Shown here piece by piece: positions 44,274-53,122 of a stretch of DNA of 64,000 nucleotides. Source of the DNA: JAVKFF01 sp040226215 (GTDB lineage: Bacteria; Pseudomonadota; Alphaproteobacteria; DSM-16000; Inquilinaceae); contig JAVKFF010000246.1 in the NCBI GenBank assembly GCA_040226215.1, forward strand, positions 1 to 64,000. Direction: 5' to 3'. A program made the translations under genes and the position numbers. Under the pieces are notes generated by a model. That model was not told the origin of the DNA. It saw nothing but the letters and a program-made list of their open reading frames with translations, and did no database searches. Position 1 is the stretch's first letter. Each line of letters opens with the position of its first letter.

Positions 44274-45044
44274 TCAGGTCTTGTTGATCGACACCCCGCC
44301 ATCGGCGAACAGGGCGGTGCCGGTGACGAAGCTTGACTGGCCGGAGGCGAGGAACAGCGCCGCCTCGGCGATCTCCTCGGGCTCCGCCAGCCGCTTCAGC
44401 GCGTGCAGTCCCTCCACGAAGGACTGGGTCTCCGGTGCCGCACCCGGCAGTCGCGCCACGTTCATCGCGGTGTCGGTGCCGCCTGGCAGCAGCGCGTTCA
44501 CCCGGATGCCGACCGCGCCGTACTCGACGGCCAGCGTCTGCACCAGGCCGAGCAGTCCCGCCTTGCTGGCTGCATAGGCGGTCATGCCCGGGATGCCGGC
44601 GGTGACGCCTACGAAGGACGAGGTGAAGATCAGACTGCCGCCGCCGCGCTCGATCATCGCCGGGATCTGCCGTCGCGCCAGCACGAAGGCGCTGGTCAGG
44701 TTGACGTCGATTGTCTCCCGCCAGCCGGCGATCGAGACATCGATGCCGGGTGCCATCTCGCCCAGCGTGCCGGCATTGTTGAAGGCGATGTCGAGACCGC
44801 CGAAGCGCTCGATCGCAAGTTCGGTCAGGCCGCTCGCGAAGTCCTCGTCCTGCACGTCGCCAGCGAGCGCGCAGGCCTTTCCGCCAGCCGCCTCGATCTC
44901 GGCGACGAGAGAGGCGAGTTCCGCTTCCCGCCGCGCGCCGACAACGACACTCGCACCCTCTCGCGCAAAGAGGTGTGCCGCCGCGCGGCCGATGCCGCTG
45001 CTCGCCCCGGTGACCACCGCCACCTTTCCTTCGATCCGTGCCAT
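44274..45044 (-). CDS. Short-chain dehydrogenase/reductase
   Basis: A 256-residue classical SDR: VTGASSGIGRAAA, NNAGTLG, FTSSFVGVTAGIPGMTAYAASKAGLLG (Ser, Tyr, Lys catalytic set) and ALLPGGTDTAM. It is convergent with the epimerase gene, about 12 bp apart. The substrate is unknown. AGGA precedes the ATG. Confidence 0.93.
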   Translation of the reverse strand: MARIEGKVAVVTGASSGIGRAAAHLFAREGASVVVGARREAELASLVAEIEAAGGKACALAGDVQDEDFASGLTELAIERFGGLDIAFNNAGTLGEMAPGIDVSIAGWRETIDVNLTSAFVLARRQIPAMIERGGGSLIFTSSFVGVTAGIPGMTAYAASKAGLLGLVQTLAVEYGAVGIRVNALLPGGTDTAMNVARLPGAAPETQSFVEGLHALKRLAEPEEIAEAALFLASGQSSFVTGTALFADGGVSINKT

Positions 45045-45152
45045 TCCTGGTTGCTCCCTGGCTGATTGCGATGCCCGACGGTGTGCCCGTCCAGCAGCGC
45101 CTCAGCCACCCGCTTCTTGCGCGGCGAGGCGAAATGCGCGACACCGCCGGCG

Positions 45153-45995
45153 ATGACCGACACCGCCAGCCTTCCCGCCACGCTGGCCGAGGCCGCGCTC
45201 ACGGTTCTCGGTACCGCCGACGCCCGCGCCAAGGCCGCGCTTGGTCGCGCCCTGGCGGCGGCATGGCACGACGGCGCGATCGCCACGATCGGCCAGGTCG
45301 CCGACGCCGCCCTGCCCGATCGGCCGGCCCGTCCGGCGCGTCCGGAACTGCGCCTGCCGCGCGACATGCCCCGGCGCCGCAAGGGCTTCAGCCAGGCCGG
45401 CCGGATCGCGCTCCTGCACGCGCTGGCCCATATCGAGCTCAACGCCATCGATCTCGCCTGGGACGTCATCGCCCGCTTCTGCCACGCCGGGCGCGCGGGC
45501 ATGGACCTGCCGCCAGCCTTCGCCGACGACTGGGTCCGGGTGGGCGACGAGGAGGGCCGGCACTTCCTGCTGCTCAGCGACCGTCTCGCCGAACTCGGCG
45601 CCGCCTATGGCGACCTGCCGGCCCATGACGGCCTCTGGGAGGCATCTGCGGTGACTGCCGGCAACCTCGCTGCCCGCCTTGCCGTCGTGCCGATGGTGCT
45701 GGAGGCGCGCGGCCTCGACGTCACGCCGGCGATGATCGCCAACCTGCGGCGCGCCGGCGACGACGCCTCGGCCGGCATACTGCAGGTCATCCATGACGAC
45801 GAGATCGGCCACGTGGCGATCGGCAGGCGCTGGTTCGAGCATGTCTGCACAGCGCGCGGCCTGCCGCCCGTCGAGACCTGGCAGTCCCTGGTGCGCCGCT
45901 ACTTCAAGGGCGACCTGAAGCGCCCGTTCAACCACGAAAGCCGCGGGAAGGCCGGCTTCGCCAGCGCCTTCTACGAACCGCTGGGGGTGGGGTGA
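45153..45995 (+). CDS. DUF455 ferritin-like protein
   Basis: A 280-residue all-helical protein of the DUF455 family. Putative di-iron ligands are visible in HIELNAIDLAWD, GDEEGRHFLLL and IHDDEIGHVAIG (the Glu and Glu-x2-His pairs of a ferritin-like carboxylate bridge). ATG 45153 gives MTDTASLPATL; upstream residues overlap the start of the divergent SDR. The metal and substrate are unproven; the family resembles tRNA hydroxylase MiaE in fold. Confidence 0.88.
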   Translation: MTDTASLPATLAEAALTVLGTADARAKAALGRALAAAWHDGAIATIGQVADAALPDRPARPARPELRLPRDMPRRRKGFSQAGRIALLHALAHIELNAIDLAWDVIARFCHAGRAGMDLPPAFADDWVRVGDEEGRHFLLLSDRLAELGAAYGDLPAHDGLWEASAVTAGNLAARLAVVPMVLEARGLDVTPAMIANLRRAGDDASAGILQVIHDDEIGHVAIGRRWFEHVCTARGLPPVETWQSLVRRYFKGDLKRPFNHESRGKAGFASAFYEPLGVG

Positions 45996-46002
45996 GGCGG
46001 TC

Positions 46003-47355
46003 CTATCCTCCCCTCATCCGCTGGCTCAGGTCTCGTGGCGCGATGAAGAGCCGCTTGCGCCCGCGATGAGTCTCCTCAAGCAGCCCGAGCTTCCAGAGCT
46101 GATCCAGGTCGCTGCGTGCGCTCTGGTAGCTGACGGCATGGGCGCGGGCATGTCCCTCGATGCTGTACTGGCCACCGGGGTGTTCGAACGCATGGCGCAA
46201 CAACGCGATCTGGCGATGGTTCAGACGCTGAAACTCCGACCCCGTCAGCAGGCGTTCGACGTCCCTGAACTCGTGCGCCTTTCGCGTGAGATATGAATCG
46301 AGTTCATCAATCGCTCTGCGGATCACCTCAAGATGATAGAGTATGAAATAGGTAAGGTCGCCTTCGTCCGTCTCAGATAACAAAAACGCGTTCCCGTAGG
46401 CCACCCGGGCGCGGTCTATGACACGCGAGATCGGCGCGTACTCGATCAGCCAGTAGCCGTTGCGGGCCATCACCCAGTGAAACAAGGCGCGTGCCGTGCG
46501 ACCGTTACCGTCGGGAAACGGGTGATCGTAGCCCATCATGAAATGCACGATGATCGCCTGAACGACCGGATGAACGAAGGCGCCGCCGGTTTCGCCGTTG
46601 GCAAAGCGGCAAAGTGCGTCGGTGCGCGCCGGCAATTCGTTCGAGGGAGGCGGTTGGTGAAGCACCTCGCCGCTGATCACATCTTCCACAACAACATCAT
46701 CGCGTTCGCGGAGTGCCCCCGGCGCTTCATCTCCAATGAGTGTTCCCGCGACAACCACCGACTGCAGTTCTTGGATGAGAGGAACCGAGATCAACTGATT
46801 TTGGATCTCACGCACCATCATCATCGCGTTGTAGTTGTTCAGCACCATCCGCTCGCCATGTGACCGTGGCGGCCGGTTCTCACGCAACATCTCCTTGGCA
46901 ACTGCCCGGGTCGTTGCCGCGCCCTCGATACGACTGGAGAAGAAGGCCTCCTCCATCATTGCATTGACCTTGAAGGTATCGGCGAGGTCGCCTGAGACGC
47001 CCGACTTTGGAAAGCCAATCATGCCGGCCGAGCGCTTGTCGATGTCGTGAGTCAGCGAAATCATCGGATCGGGGATGGTGAACCAGAACTGCGAGCCATC
47101 CTTCTGGAGCAGCGGCAGATCGCGCCGAGTGGCTGCTCGCGCCATTTTCATCGCCAGCCACCGCGTCTCGGCATGCTCCCCATCCGCGCTGGGCCGCCGC
47201 CGCAACTCATGCCAATGCAGGTAGCGCCCTTGGGCATCCGTTGGTCTGGCTTGCCCAAGCAGACGCACAATTTCGGCGTCGCCTTCACGTTGGGCGACAC
47301 GGACCATCAACTCCTGCAATGCCGGCGGGGTGGTTGGAATTCTCATCCAATCCAT
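46003..47355 (-). CDS. Fic-family protein with C-terminal winged helix
   Basis: A 450-residue Fic enzyme expected to transfer AMP (or another phosphate-containing group) to target hydroxyls. The Fic motif is HPFPDGNGRTAR at residues 278-289. An N-terminal inhibitory motif is present (SSRIEG, residues 140-145, S/T-x3-E type), so activity is probably autoinhibited. The last ~65 residues (LNHRQIALLRHAF…VSYQSARSDLDQLWKLGLLEE) form a winged helix. ATG 47355 was chosen because the frame upstream starts at a TTG that reads as a promoter -35 box. The base composition is visibly AT-richer than its neighbours, hinting at transfer. Confidence 0.92.
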   Translation of the reverse strand: MDWMRIPTTPPALQELMVRVAQREGDAEIVRLLGQARPTDAQGRYLHWHELRRRPSADGEHAETRWLAMKMARAATRRDLPLLQKDGSQFWFTIPDPMISLTHDIDKRSAGMIGFPKSGVSGDLADTFKVNAMMEEAFFSSRIEGAATTRAVAKEMLRENRPPRSHGERMVLNNYNAMMMVREIQNQLISVPLIQELQSVVVAGTLIGDEAPGALRERDDVVVEDVISGEVLHQPPPSNELPARTDALCRFANGETGGAFVHPVVQAIIVHFMMGYDHPFPDGNGRTARALFHWVMARNGYWLIEYAPISRVIDRARVAYGNAFLLSETDEGDLTYFILYHLEVIRRAIDELDSYLTRKAHEFRDVERLLTGSEFQRLNHRQIALLRHAFEHPGGQYSIEGHARAHAVSYQSARSDLDQLWKLGLLEETHRGRKRLFIAPRDLSQRMRGG

Positions 47356-47356
47356 G

Positions 47357-47381
47357 TTGTCAGAAAATGAAATTCTGACAA
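47357..47381. promoter_or_regulatory. Inverted repeat operator at the Fic gene start
   Basis: TTGTCAGAA-N7-TTCTGACAA, two perfect 9-bp arms, ends one base before the Fic ATG. A TTGACA box lies just upstream (47386-47391, minus strand). The position suggests autorepression by the Fic protein's own winged helix. Confidence 0.6.
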
Positions 47382-47489
47382 TAGATGTCAATGGACTTGG
47401 ATTAAATCATTCTTTTCAGGAAGTTGTGACGTGTCTTTCCCATTACGAGTAAACCAAGTTTCGGCGACAGCGGCTCAGAATTGTCAACC

Positions 47490-48603
47490 CTACCCCTCCC
47501 GCGTCGAGCCCACCTTGGCCGCCAGGGCGGCTTCCAGGAAGGGGTCGAGGTCGCCGTCGAGGACGCCCTGGCTGTTGCCGGTCTCCACGCCGGTACGCAG
47601 GTCCTTGACCATCTGATAGGGCTGCAGGACGAAGGAGCGGATCTGGTGGCCCCAGCCGATGTCGGACTTGGCGTCCGCCACCGCCTGTGCCGCCTCCTCG
47701 CGCGCCTTCAACTCGGCCTCGTAGAGCCGGGCGCGCAGCATGTCCATGGCCTGGGCCCGATTGCGGTGCTGCGAGCGGTCGTTCTGGCACTGCACCACGA
47801 TACCGGTGGGGATGTGGGTGATGCGCACGGCCGAATCGGTGCGGTTGACGTGCTGGCCGCCGGCGCCCGACGCCCGGTAGGTGTCGACCCGCAGATCCTT
47901 GTCCTCGACCACGATGTCGATGGAATCGTCGATCACCGGCGAGACGGAGACCGAGGCGAAGGAGGTGTGACGCCGGGCCTGGCTGTCGAAGGGCGAGATG
48001 CGCACCAGGCGGTGGACCCCCGATTCGGATTTCAGCCAGCCATAGGCGTTGTGGCCCTTGACCTGGACGGTGGCCGACTTGATGCCGGCCACCTCGCCGC
48101 CTGTCTCCTCCAGGTACTCGGTCTTGAATCCGCGCCGGTCGCACCAGCGCAGATACATGCGCAGCAGCATCTCCGCCCAGTCCTGGGCCTCGGTGCCGCC
48201 GGCTCCGGCATTGACCTCGAGATAGCAGTCATTGGCGTCGGCCTCGCCCGACAGCAGGCTCTCGAGCTGCGCCTTGTCGGCCCTGGCCTTGACCTTGCGC
48301 AGCAGGCCCTCGGCCTCCTCGACGCTGTCCGTGTCCTCCTCGCTCTCGCCGAGCTCGAGCAGAGTCAGCGCGTCGTCGTAGTCCTGCACCAGCGCCTCGT
48401 AGGCGCTCAGCGCATCGTCGAGGCGCGTGCGTTCCTTCAGGATGGACTGTGCCTTTTCCTGGTCTTCCCAGAGGCTCGGGTCCTCGGCGAGCGCGTTCAG
48501 CTCCTCCAGGCGCTTCTTCGACTGGTCGTAGTCAAAGAGACCTCCTCAGCAGATCGAATGTCTGCTTGATCTCGTCGGACAGGCTCTGCATCTCGGCGCG
48601 CAT
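47490..48603 (-). CDS. prfB: Peptide chain release factor 2 (programmed +1 frameshift)
   Basis: RF2 recognises UGA and UAA. The coding region has two parts: 48603-48535 in the first frame and 48533-47490 after a +1 shift, giving about 370 residues. The first frame reads MRAEMQSLSDEIKQTFDLLR and stops at an in-frame UGA; the second begins DYDQSKKRLEEL. The site is AGGAGG-TCT-CTT-TGA-C, almost identical to the classical RF2 recoding site. The domain shows RISPFDS (SPF recognition motif) and SGAGGQHVN (GGQ peptidyl-hydrolysis motif). It follows mrcA on the same strand. Confidence 0.95.
48531..48546 (-). promoter_or_regulatory. prfB programmed-frameshift site
   Basis: On the minus strand the order is the internal Shine-Dalgarno AGGAGG, a 3-base gap, then CTT-TGA-C. 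The SD-like element would push the ribosome onto UUU, skipping one base so that GAC is read. Low RF2 raises shifting, so the factor controls its own synthesis. Confidence 0.93.
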
Positions 48604-48720
48604 CGTCGGGCGGCCTCCTTCGGACATAGCGACGTGTGGAATGACAGGCCGGGTGGAGCCGACCCCTCGGATAGCCGGTCTAGCGCCTGGACCGGCGGCA
48701 TGTAAAGCCGGCGCGGCGGC

Positions 48721-51198
48721 TCAGTAGAGGCCGCCTGTCCCCTGCGTGGACTGGCGCACCGTGTCGCCCCCCACCGTGGTCGGCCCGCCAAGCGCCTCGG
48801 CCGTCGTTTCCGTCGGCGCCGTGCCGGCGGCGAAGGGCTGCATGATGGCCCGGTCGCCGTCCACCGCGCGCAGGCCCGTCGCCGCGTCCACGGCCACGAA
48901 CTCGACCCCCGGGGGTACCGGGAAGTCAATCGGATCGGTGCCCTCGAGAGCCCGGCTCATGAACTCGCCGAAGATCGGCACGGCGGCGGCACCGCCGGTC
49001 TCCCGCGGGCCCAGCGTGCGTGGAGTGTCGAAGCCGACATAGACGCCCGCCACCAAATTGGGCGAGAAGCCGACGAACCAGGCGTCGTAGCTGTCGTTTG
49101 TGGTGCCGGTCTTGCCGCCCAGCGGCAGGCCGAGGCTGGCCAGGCTGGCGCCAGTGCCGCGCTGCACCACGCCGCGCAGCATGGTCTGCAGCTGGTAGAC
49201 CGAGACCGGGTCGGTGACCAGCGGCCGCGAATCCTCCAGGATCGGCGCCTCCATGCCTTCCTGCCAGCCGGCCTGCGTCACGCAGGGCAGGCACTCCCGC
49301 TCGTCGTGGCGGTAGATGACCTCGCCGTGGCGGTCCTCGATGAAGTCGATCAGCGTCGGCTCGATCTGCCTGCCGCCATTGGCGATCATGCCATAGGCCG
49401 CCGTCAGGCGCAGCGGCGTGACCTCGCCGGCGCCCAGCGCCATGGAGTAGAGCAACGGCATGTCCTCGTAGATGCCGAAGGCCCGGGTCACGTCGCGCAC
49501 CGGCTCGATGCCGATCTCCTGCAGGATGCGCACCGTCATCAGGTTGCGCGAGCGCTCCACCCCGACGCGCAGCGGCTGCGGGCCGAGCTGGTCGCCGCCA
49601 TAGTTCTGCGGCCGGTAGTCCGCCTGGCCCACCTGCTCGATCGCCATGGGGATGTCGAGGATGATGGTCGAGGGCGTGTAGCCCTGGTTCAGCGCCGCCA
49701 GGTAGACGAAGGGCTTGATCGCCGAGCCCGGTTGCCGGGCGGCCTGGGTGGCGCGGTTGAATTCGCTGAGCGCGAAGTCGTAGCCGCCGACCATGGCCAG
49801 GACGTGGCCGGTGTGCGGATCCATGGCGATGAGGGCGCCCTGTACGTCGGGCACCTGCTCCAGCGCCCACAGATCGGCGGCCGGCGGGCTCTCGCTCTCG
49901 GCCAGTTCCTCGCCCTCGAACAGCACGTTGACCTCCGCCGGTGGCGCGCCGACGCGGCTGACCAGGATGATGTCGCCCAGCGAGACCACGTCGTCGACGC
50001 TGTTGGGCTGATTGCCCACCAGCTGGCCCTCGCGCCAGGGGGCGGCCCAGGAAACGCTGTCGAAATTCAGCACGCCGCGACGCTGCCCGGGCAGGCCGAG
50101 AATGGCCTGGCTGGCATTGTCCTCCGCGACCTCCAGCACGACGGCCAGCTCCCAGTCGTCATGCGCGCCCGCCGGCAGCTCCATCTCGTTGAGCTGCGCC
50201 GCCCAGTCGTTGAAGTCCTCCATCACAGCTATGGGGCCGCGATAGCCGTGCCGGCGGTCATATTCCTCCAGACCGTTGCGCAGCGCCTCCTGGGCGATTT
50301 CCTGCAGGCGCGGGTCCATGGTCGTGTGCACGGTCAGACCGCCCTCGTAGAGCTGCTCGTCGCCGTAGAGGCGTTGCAGCTGGCGGCGCACCTCCTCGGA
50401 AAAATAGGGCGCGCGCACGAACTCGGTCCGCCGCTCGGCGACCAGCAACGGCTCGTCAACCGCGACGTCGAACTCCTCCTGGGCGATGTAGCCGTCTTCC
50501 AGCATGCGCCCCAGCACGTAGCCCCGGCGCGCGATCGCCGCCTCGGTCTGGGTGACCGGGTTGTAGTTGTTCGGCGCCCGCGGCAGGGCCGCCAGATAGG
50601 CCGCCTGAGCCAGCGTCAGTTCCACCAGCGGACGGTTGAAATAGGCCAGCGCCGCCGAGGCGACGCCGTAGGTGCCTCGGCCGAGATAGATCTGGTTCAG
50701 ATAGAGCTCGAGGATCTCCTCCTTCGAGAAGGCCTGCTCGATCCTGAGCGCCAGCAGGGCCTCGCGGATCTTGCGGCTGATCGAGACATCGTTGGTCAGC
50801 AGGAAGTTCTTGGCAACCTGCTGGGTGATGGTCGAGGCGCCCTCCAGGCGCCGGCCCTCCACGATGTGGCCGATATTGGCGACCATCGCGCGCGCCACGC
50901 CCTGCCAGTCGACGCCCGGGTGCTCGTAGAAGTTTTGGTCCTCGGCCGCCACGAAGGCGTCGATGACATGCTGCGGAATCGCCTCGATCGGCACGAAGAC
51001 GCGGTTCTCGATCGCGAACTCGGACATGATGCGCCCGTCATCGGCGTGCAGGCGCGTCACCACCGGCGGCTGGTAGTTCTCCAGCTGCGAGAAATCGGGC
51101 AGATCCTGCATGTAGTGATGCACGATCCCCAGCGAGGCGACGCCGCCGAGCACGCCCAGCGAGCTCAGCACCGCGAATATCCATCCGATAATGCGCAA
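48721..51198 (-). CDS. mrcA: Penicillin-binding protein 1A (glycosyltransferase/transpeptidase)
   Basis: An 825-residue bifunctional class A PBP. One TM helix (IIGWIFAVLSSLGVLGGVASLG) is followed by a GT51 domain with catalytic Glu86 (AAEDQNFYEHPG) and GASTITQQVAKNFLL, an OB-like insert, and the transpeptidase with Ser492-x2-Lys495 (GSAIKPFVYL) and GGKTGTTND. The start is TTG, with MRIIGWIF matching alphaproteobacterial PBP1A N-termini. It polymerises and cross-links peptidoglycan at the inner membrane. It lies between an amidase and prfB, a conserved alphaproteobacterial order. Confidence 0.96.
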   Translation of the reverse strand: MRIIGWIFAVLSSLGVLGGVASLGIVHHYMQDLPDFSQLENYQPPVVTRLHADDGRIMSEFAIENRVFVPIEAIPQHVIDAFVAAEDQNFYEHPGVDWQGVARAMVANIGHIVEGRRLEGASTITQQVAKNFLLTNDVSISRKIREALLALRIEQAFSKEEILELYLNQIYLGRGTYGVASAALAYFNRPLVELTLAQAAYLAALPRAPNNYNPVTQTEAAIARRGYVLGRMLEDGYIAQEEFDVAVDEPLLVAERRTEFVRAPYFSEEVRRQLQRLYGDEQLYEGGLTVHTTMDPRLQEIAQEALRNGLEEYDRRHGYRGPIAVMEDFNDWAAQLNEMELPAGAHDDWELAVVLEVAEDNASQAILGLPGQRRGVLNFDSVSWAAPWREGQLVGNQPNSVDDVVSLGDIILVSRVGAPPAEVNVLFEGEELAESESPPAADLWALEQVPDVQGALIAMDPHTGHVLAMVGGYDFALSEFNRATQAARQPGSAIKPFVYLAALNQGYTPSTIILDIPMAIEQVGQADYRPQNYGGDQLGPQPLRVGVERSRNLMTVRILQEIGIEPVRDVTRAFGIYEDMPLLYSMALGAGEVTPLRLTAAYGMIANGGRQIEPTLIDFIEDRHGEVIYRHDERECLPCVTQAGWQEGMEAPILEDSRPLVTDPVSVYQLQTMLRGVVQRGTGASLASLGLPLGGKTGTTNDSYDAWFVGFSPNLVAGVYVGFDTPRTLGPRETGGAAAVPIFGEFMSRALEGTDPIDFPVPPGVEFVAVDAATGLRAVDGDRAIMQPFAAGTAPTETTAEALGGPTTVGGDTVRQSTQGTGGLY

Positions 51199-51414
51199 CT
51201 TCGGTCTCTATCCTACGCAGGTCATGGAGCGGTCGCCCGGTGCCCGACACCGCGGCGGCCGATCCGGCGGCCATTCAGAGTATTGCGGCTCCTGTCACCG
51301 GCGCGGCACTTGATACATGAGGAGCCTTTCCAAGAGAACGCGTAATCAAAGAATTTGTCCCTCGCATGGCTTCAATGCGGGCATCGCGCCCCGGTCGCGC
51401 TGTCCCCGCCCGGT

Positions 51415-52647
51415 TCAGTCGCGCCACGCGAAATAGTCGACGATGCCAGCCGCCAGCGCCCGTGCCACCGCTTCGTGATTGGCCGGATCGGCCAGGAATC
51501 GCGCCTCTTCCGGGTTGGAGAGATATCCCAGCTCAACCAGCACGGAGGGCACATCGGGCGCCTTCAGGACCACGAAGCTGGCATGCCGCCTTGCGTTGTT
51601 GACGAGGCCCATCACCTCGCCCATCGCCTCCAGGATGAATCCCGCCGCGGTCTCGCTCTCCGCCAGGGTGCGCTCGCGCGCCAAGCCGAGCAGGACGTCG
51701 AACAGTGGATCCTCGCTCGACGGCACCGGTACGCCGGCGATCCGGTCGGCCTCGTTCTCGCGCGAGGCCAGCAAGGCGGCCTGCTGGTCGCTGGACACTT
51801 CGGAGACGACATAGACCGACGCGCCCCGGACATAGCTCTCCGGCACCGTGTCGGCGTGCAGGGACACCAGAAGGTCCGCGCCGTGCTGGCGCGCCAGCGC
51901 CACGCGGTCGAGCAGCCGGACATAGACGTCGCTGTCCCGGGTCATCACCACGTCCACCGCGCCGGTTTCGAGCAGCACGTCGCGCAGGTGAATGCCGACC
52001 GAGAGCACGATCGTCTTCTCGTAGAGACCGGCGGGACCGGTGGCGCCGGGATCGACGCCGCCATGCCCAGGATCGATCACCACCAGCGGCCGCTCCCGCG
52101 TCGCAGGCTCCGCAACGAAGCTGGAGACCGGCCCCGGCACCGCGCCGGCCGCTGCCCAGCTGCCGAAGGTTTCGGCATTGACCGGCACCAGGGTCAGGAC
52201 CAACCGCCTGTCGCGCCCCGGGATCGCCGGCAGGTAGGCAAGCTGGGTGACCTGCGCCGGCGCCGCCAGGTCCAGGACCAGGGCGATGCCGTTCGCCGAC
52301 GGGGCAAGCCTGGCATCGGCGATGGTCTGGGAGTGGGCGGCGAGGTCGATCCGCGCCTCCCCGGCGATGTCGGCCGCCATGTCGAGGGTGATCGACAAGG
52401 GAGCCTCCGCCGCCTGCAGGTCGAGCGCGACAGGCGCGCTCAGCGTCAGGACGATTCGCTCGCGGCCGGGGTCCTGCACCAGTTCGGCCGCCAACAGCTC
52501 CGTCGACGGTTGCGCATTGGCCGACACCAGCCCTCCCGGCATGGCCGCCATGACGCAGGCGAACAGGAGCAGGCCTCGAAGCGCCTGCACCACCGCGGTG
52601 GCGCGGTGCGGACGCGGATTGCATGGTCGAGTCGGGTGGTGGCGCAT
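51415..52647 (-). CDS. N-acetylmuramoyl-L-alanine amidase (AmiC-like, AMIN domain)
   Basis: A 410-residue exported amidase. The N-terminus has a signal segment (LLLFACVMAAMPGGLVSANA) after a basic stretch, then an AMIN domain (residues ~50-155, septal peptidoglycan binding) and the Amidase_3 domain: DPGHGGVDPG (His195), YEKTIVL (Glu210), LVSLHAD and the catalytic Glu in SVLVELGYLSN. It would cleave the peptide stem during division. It is divergent from rne, and both promoters must lie in the shared 475-bp gap. Confidence 0.94.
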   Translation of the reverse strand: MRHHPTRPCNPRPHRATAVVQALRGLLLFACVMAAMPGGLVSANAQPSTELLAAELVQDPGRERIVLTLSAPVALDLQAAEAPLSITLDMAADIAGEARIDLAAHSQTIADARLAPSANGIALVLDLAAPAQVTQLAYLPAIPGRDRRLVLTLVPVNAETFGSWAAAGAVPGPVSSFVAEPATRERPLVVIDPGHGGVDPGATGPAGLYEKTIVLSVGIHLRDVLLETGAVDVVMTRDSDVYVRLLDRVALARQHGADLLVSLHADTVPESYVRGASVYVVSEVSSDQQAALLASRENEADRIAGVPVPSSEDPLFDVLLGLARERTLAESETAAGFILEAMGEVMGLVNNARRHASFVVLKAPDVPSVLVELGYLSNPEEARFLADPANHEAVARALAAGIVDYFAWRD

Positions 52648-53122
52648 CAGGCAGGATACACTTGTGACAAGGGACCTATTCCGATTTCTTCGATTGTTCT
52701 CTCCGCTGCGGACCGCTATGTTCCTGTCAGCGACACTTCGCGCAATACCGTTTCGGTGTATGGCCCCAGGCCGGCCGCCGTTCCGGTGCGGAAGGCGCCT
52801 CCCGACGGCGGGACTGGTCATCGGGTGAGTGATCCTCGATCAATATCGATGGTTATGCACCAATCAGCCTCATTCTCGCAAAACGAAGGCACCCTTCCGG
52901 TGCGGATGCCACGTATGGGAACCTATCGGAGTCGGTTCGGCCATCACACAATCATGGCCGGGCCCGATCAACGGGATCTCCCCTGCCGGACAGGCCCGCT
53001 GCATAAGCGCCGTCCGGAGAGGGGTGATCGGATGATCGCCGACTTCAGACATGAAAGGGCCTCGCTGAGGCGTCGCCGGTCGCTCGGCAAATCAGCGATT
53101 CGCCCTGGAGAAATTGAGAGTA
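52648..53122 (+). promoter_or_regulatory. Long gene-free rne leader / rne–amidase divergent gap
   Basis: This 475-bp stretch is the largest without a gene. A promoter-like TTGTTC-N17-TATGTT (52694-52722) would give rne a leader near 390 nt. Long leaders are known for rne in enterobacteria, where RNase E cleaves its own leader. A short open frame here (52829-53035) has no support. Confidence 0.4.

Noticed and set aside
47356..47391. A longer Fic protein starting at TTG 47391
   Set aside because: That TTG is the start of a TTGACA box, and the added 12 residues would be encoded by an inverted repeat.
48531..48603. prfB as a pseudogene because of an early UGA
   Set aside because: The stop sits in a textbook RF2 recoding site with AGGAGG and CTT-TGA-C, and the +1 frame is intact.
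52829..53035. A 68-codon open frame in the rne leader
   Set aside because: No ribosome site, no family resemblance, and it lies where a leader RNA is expected.
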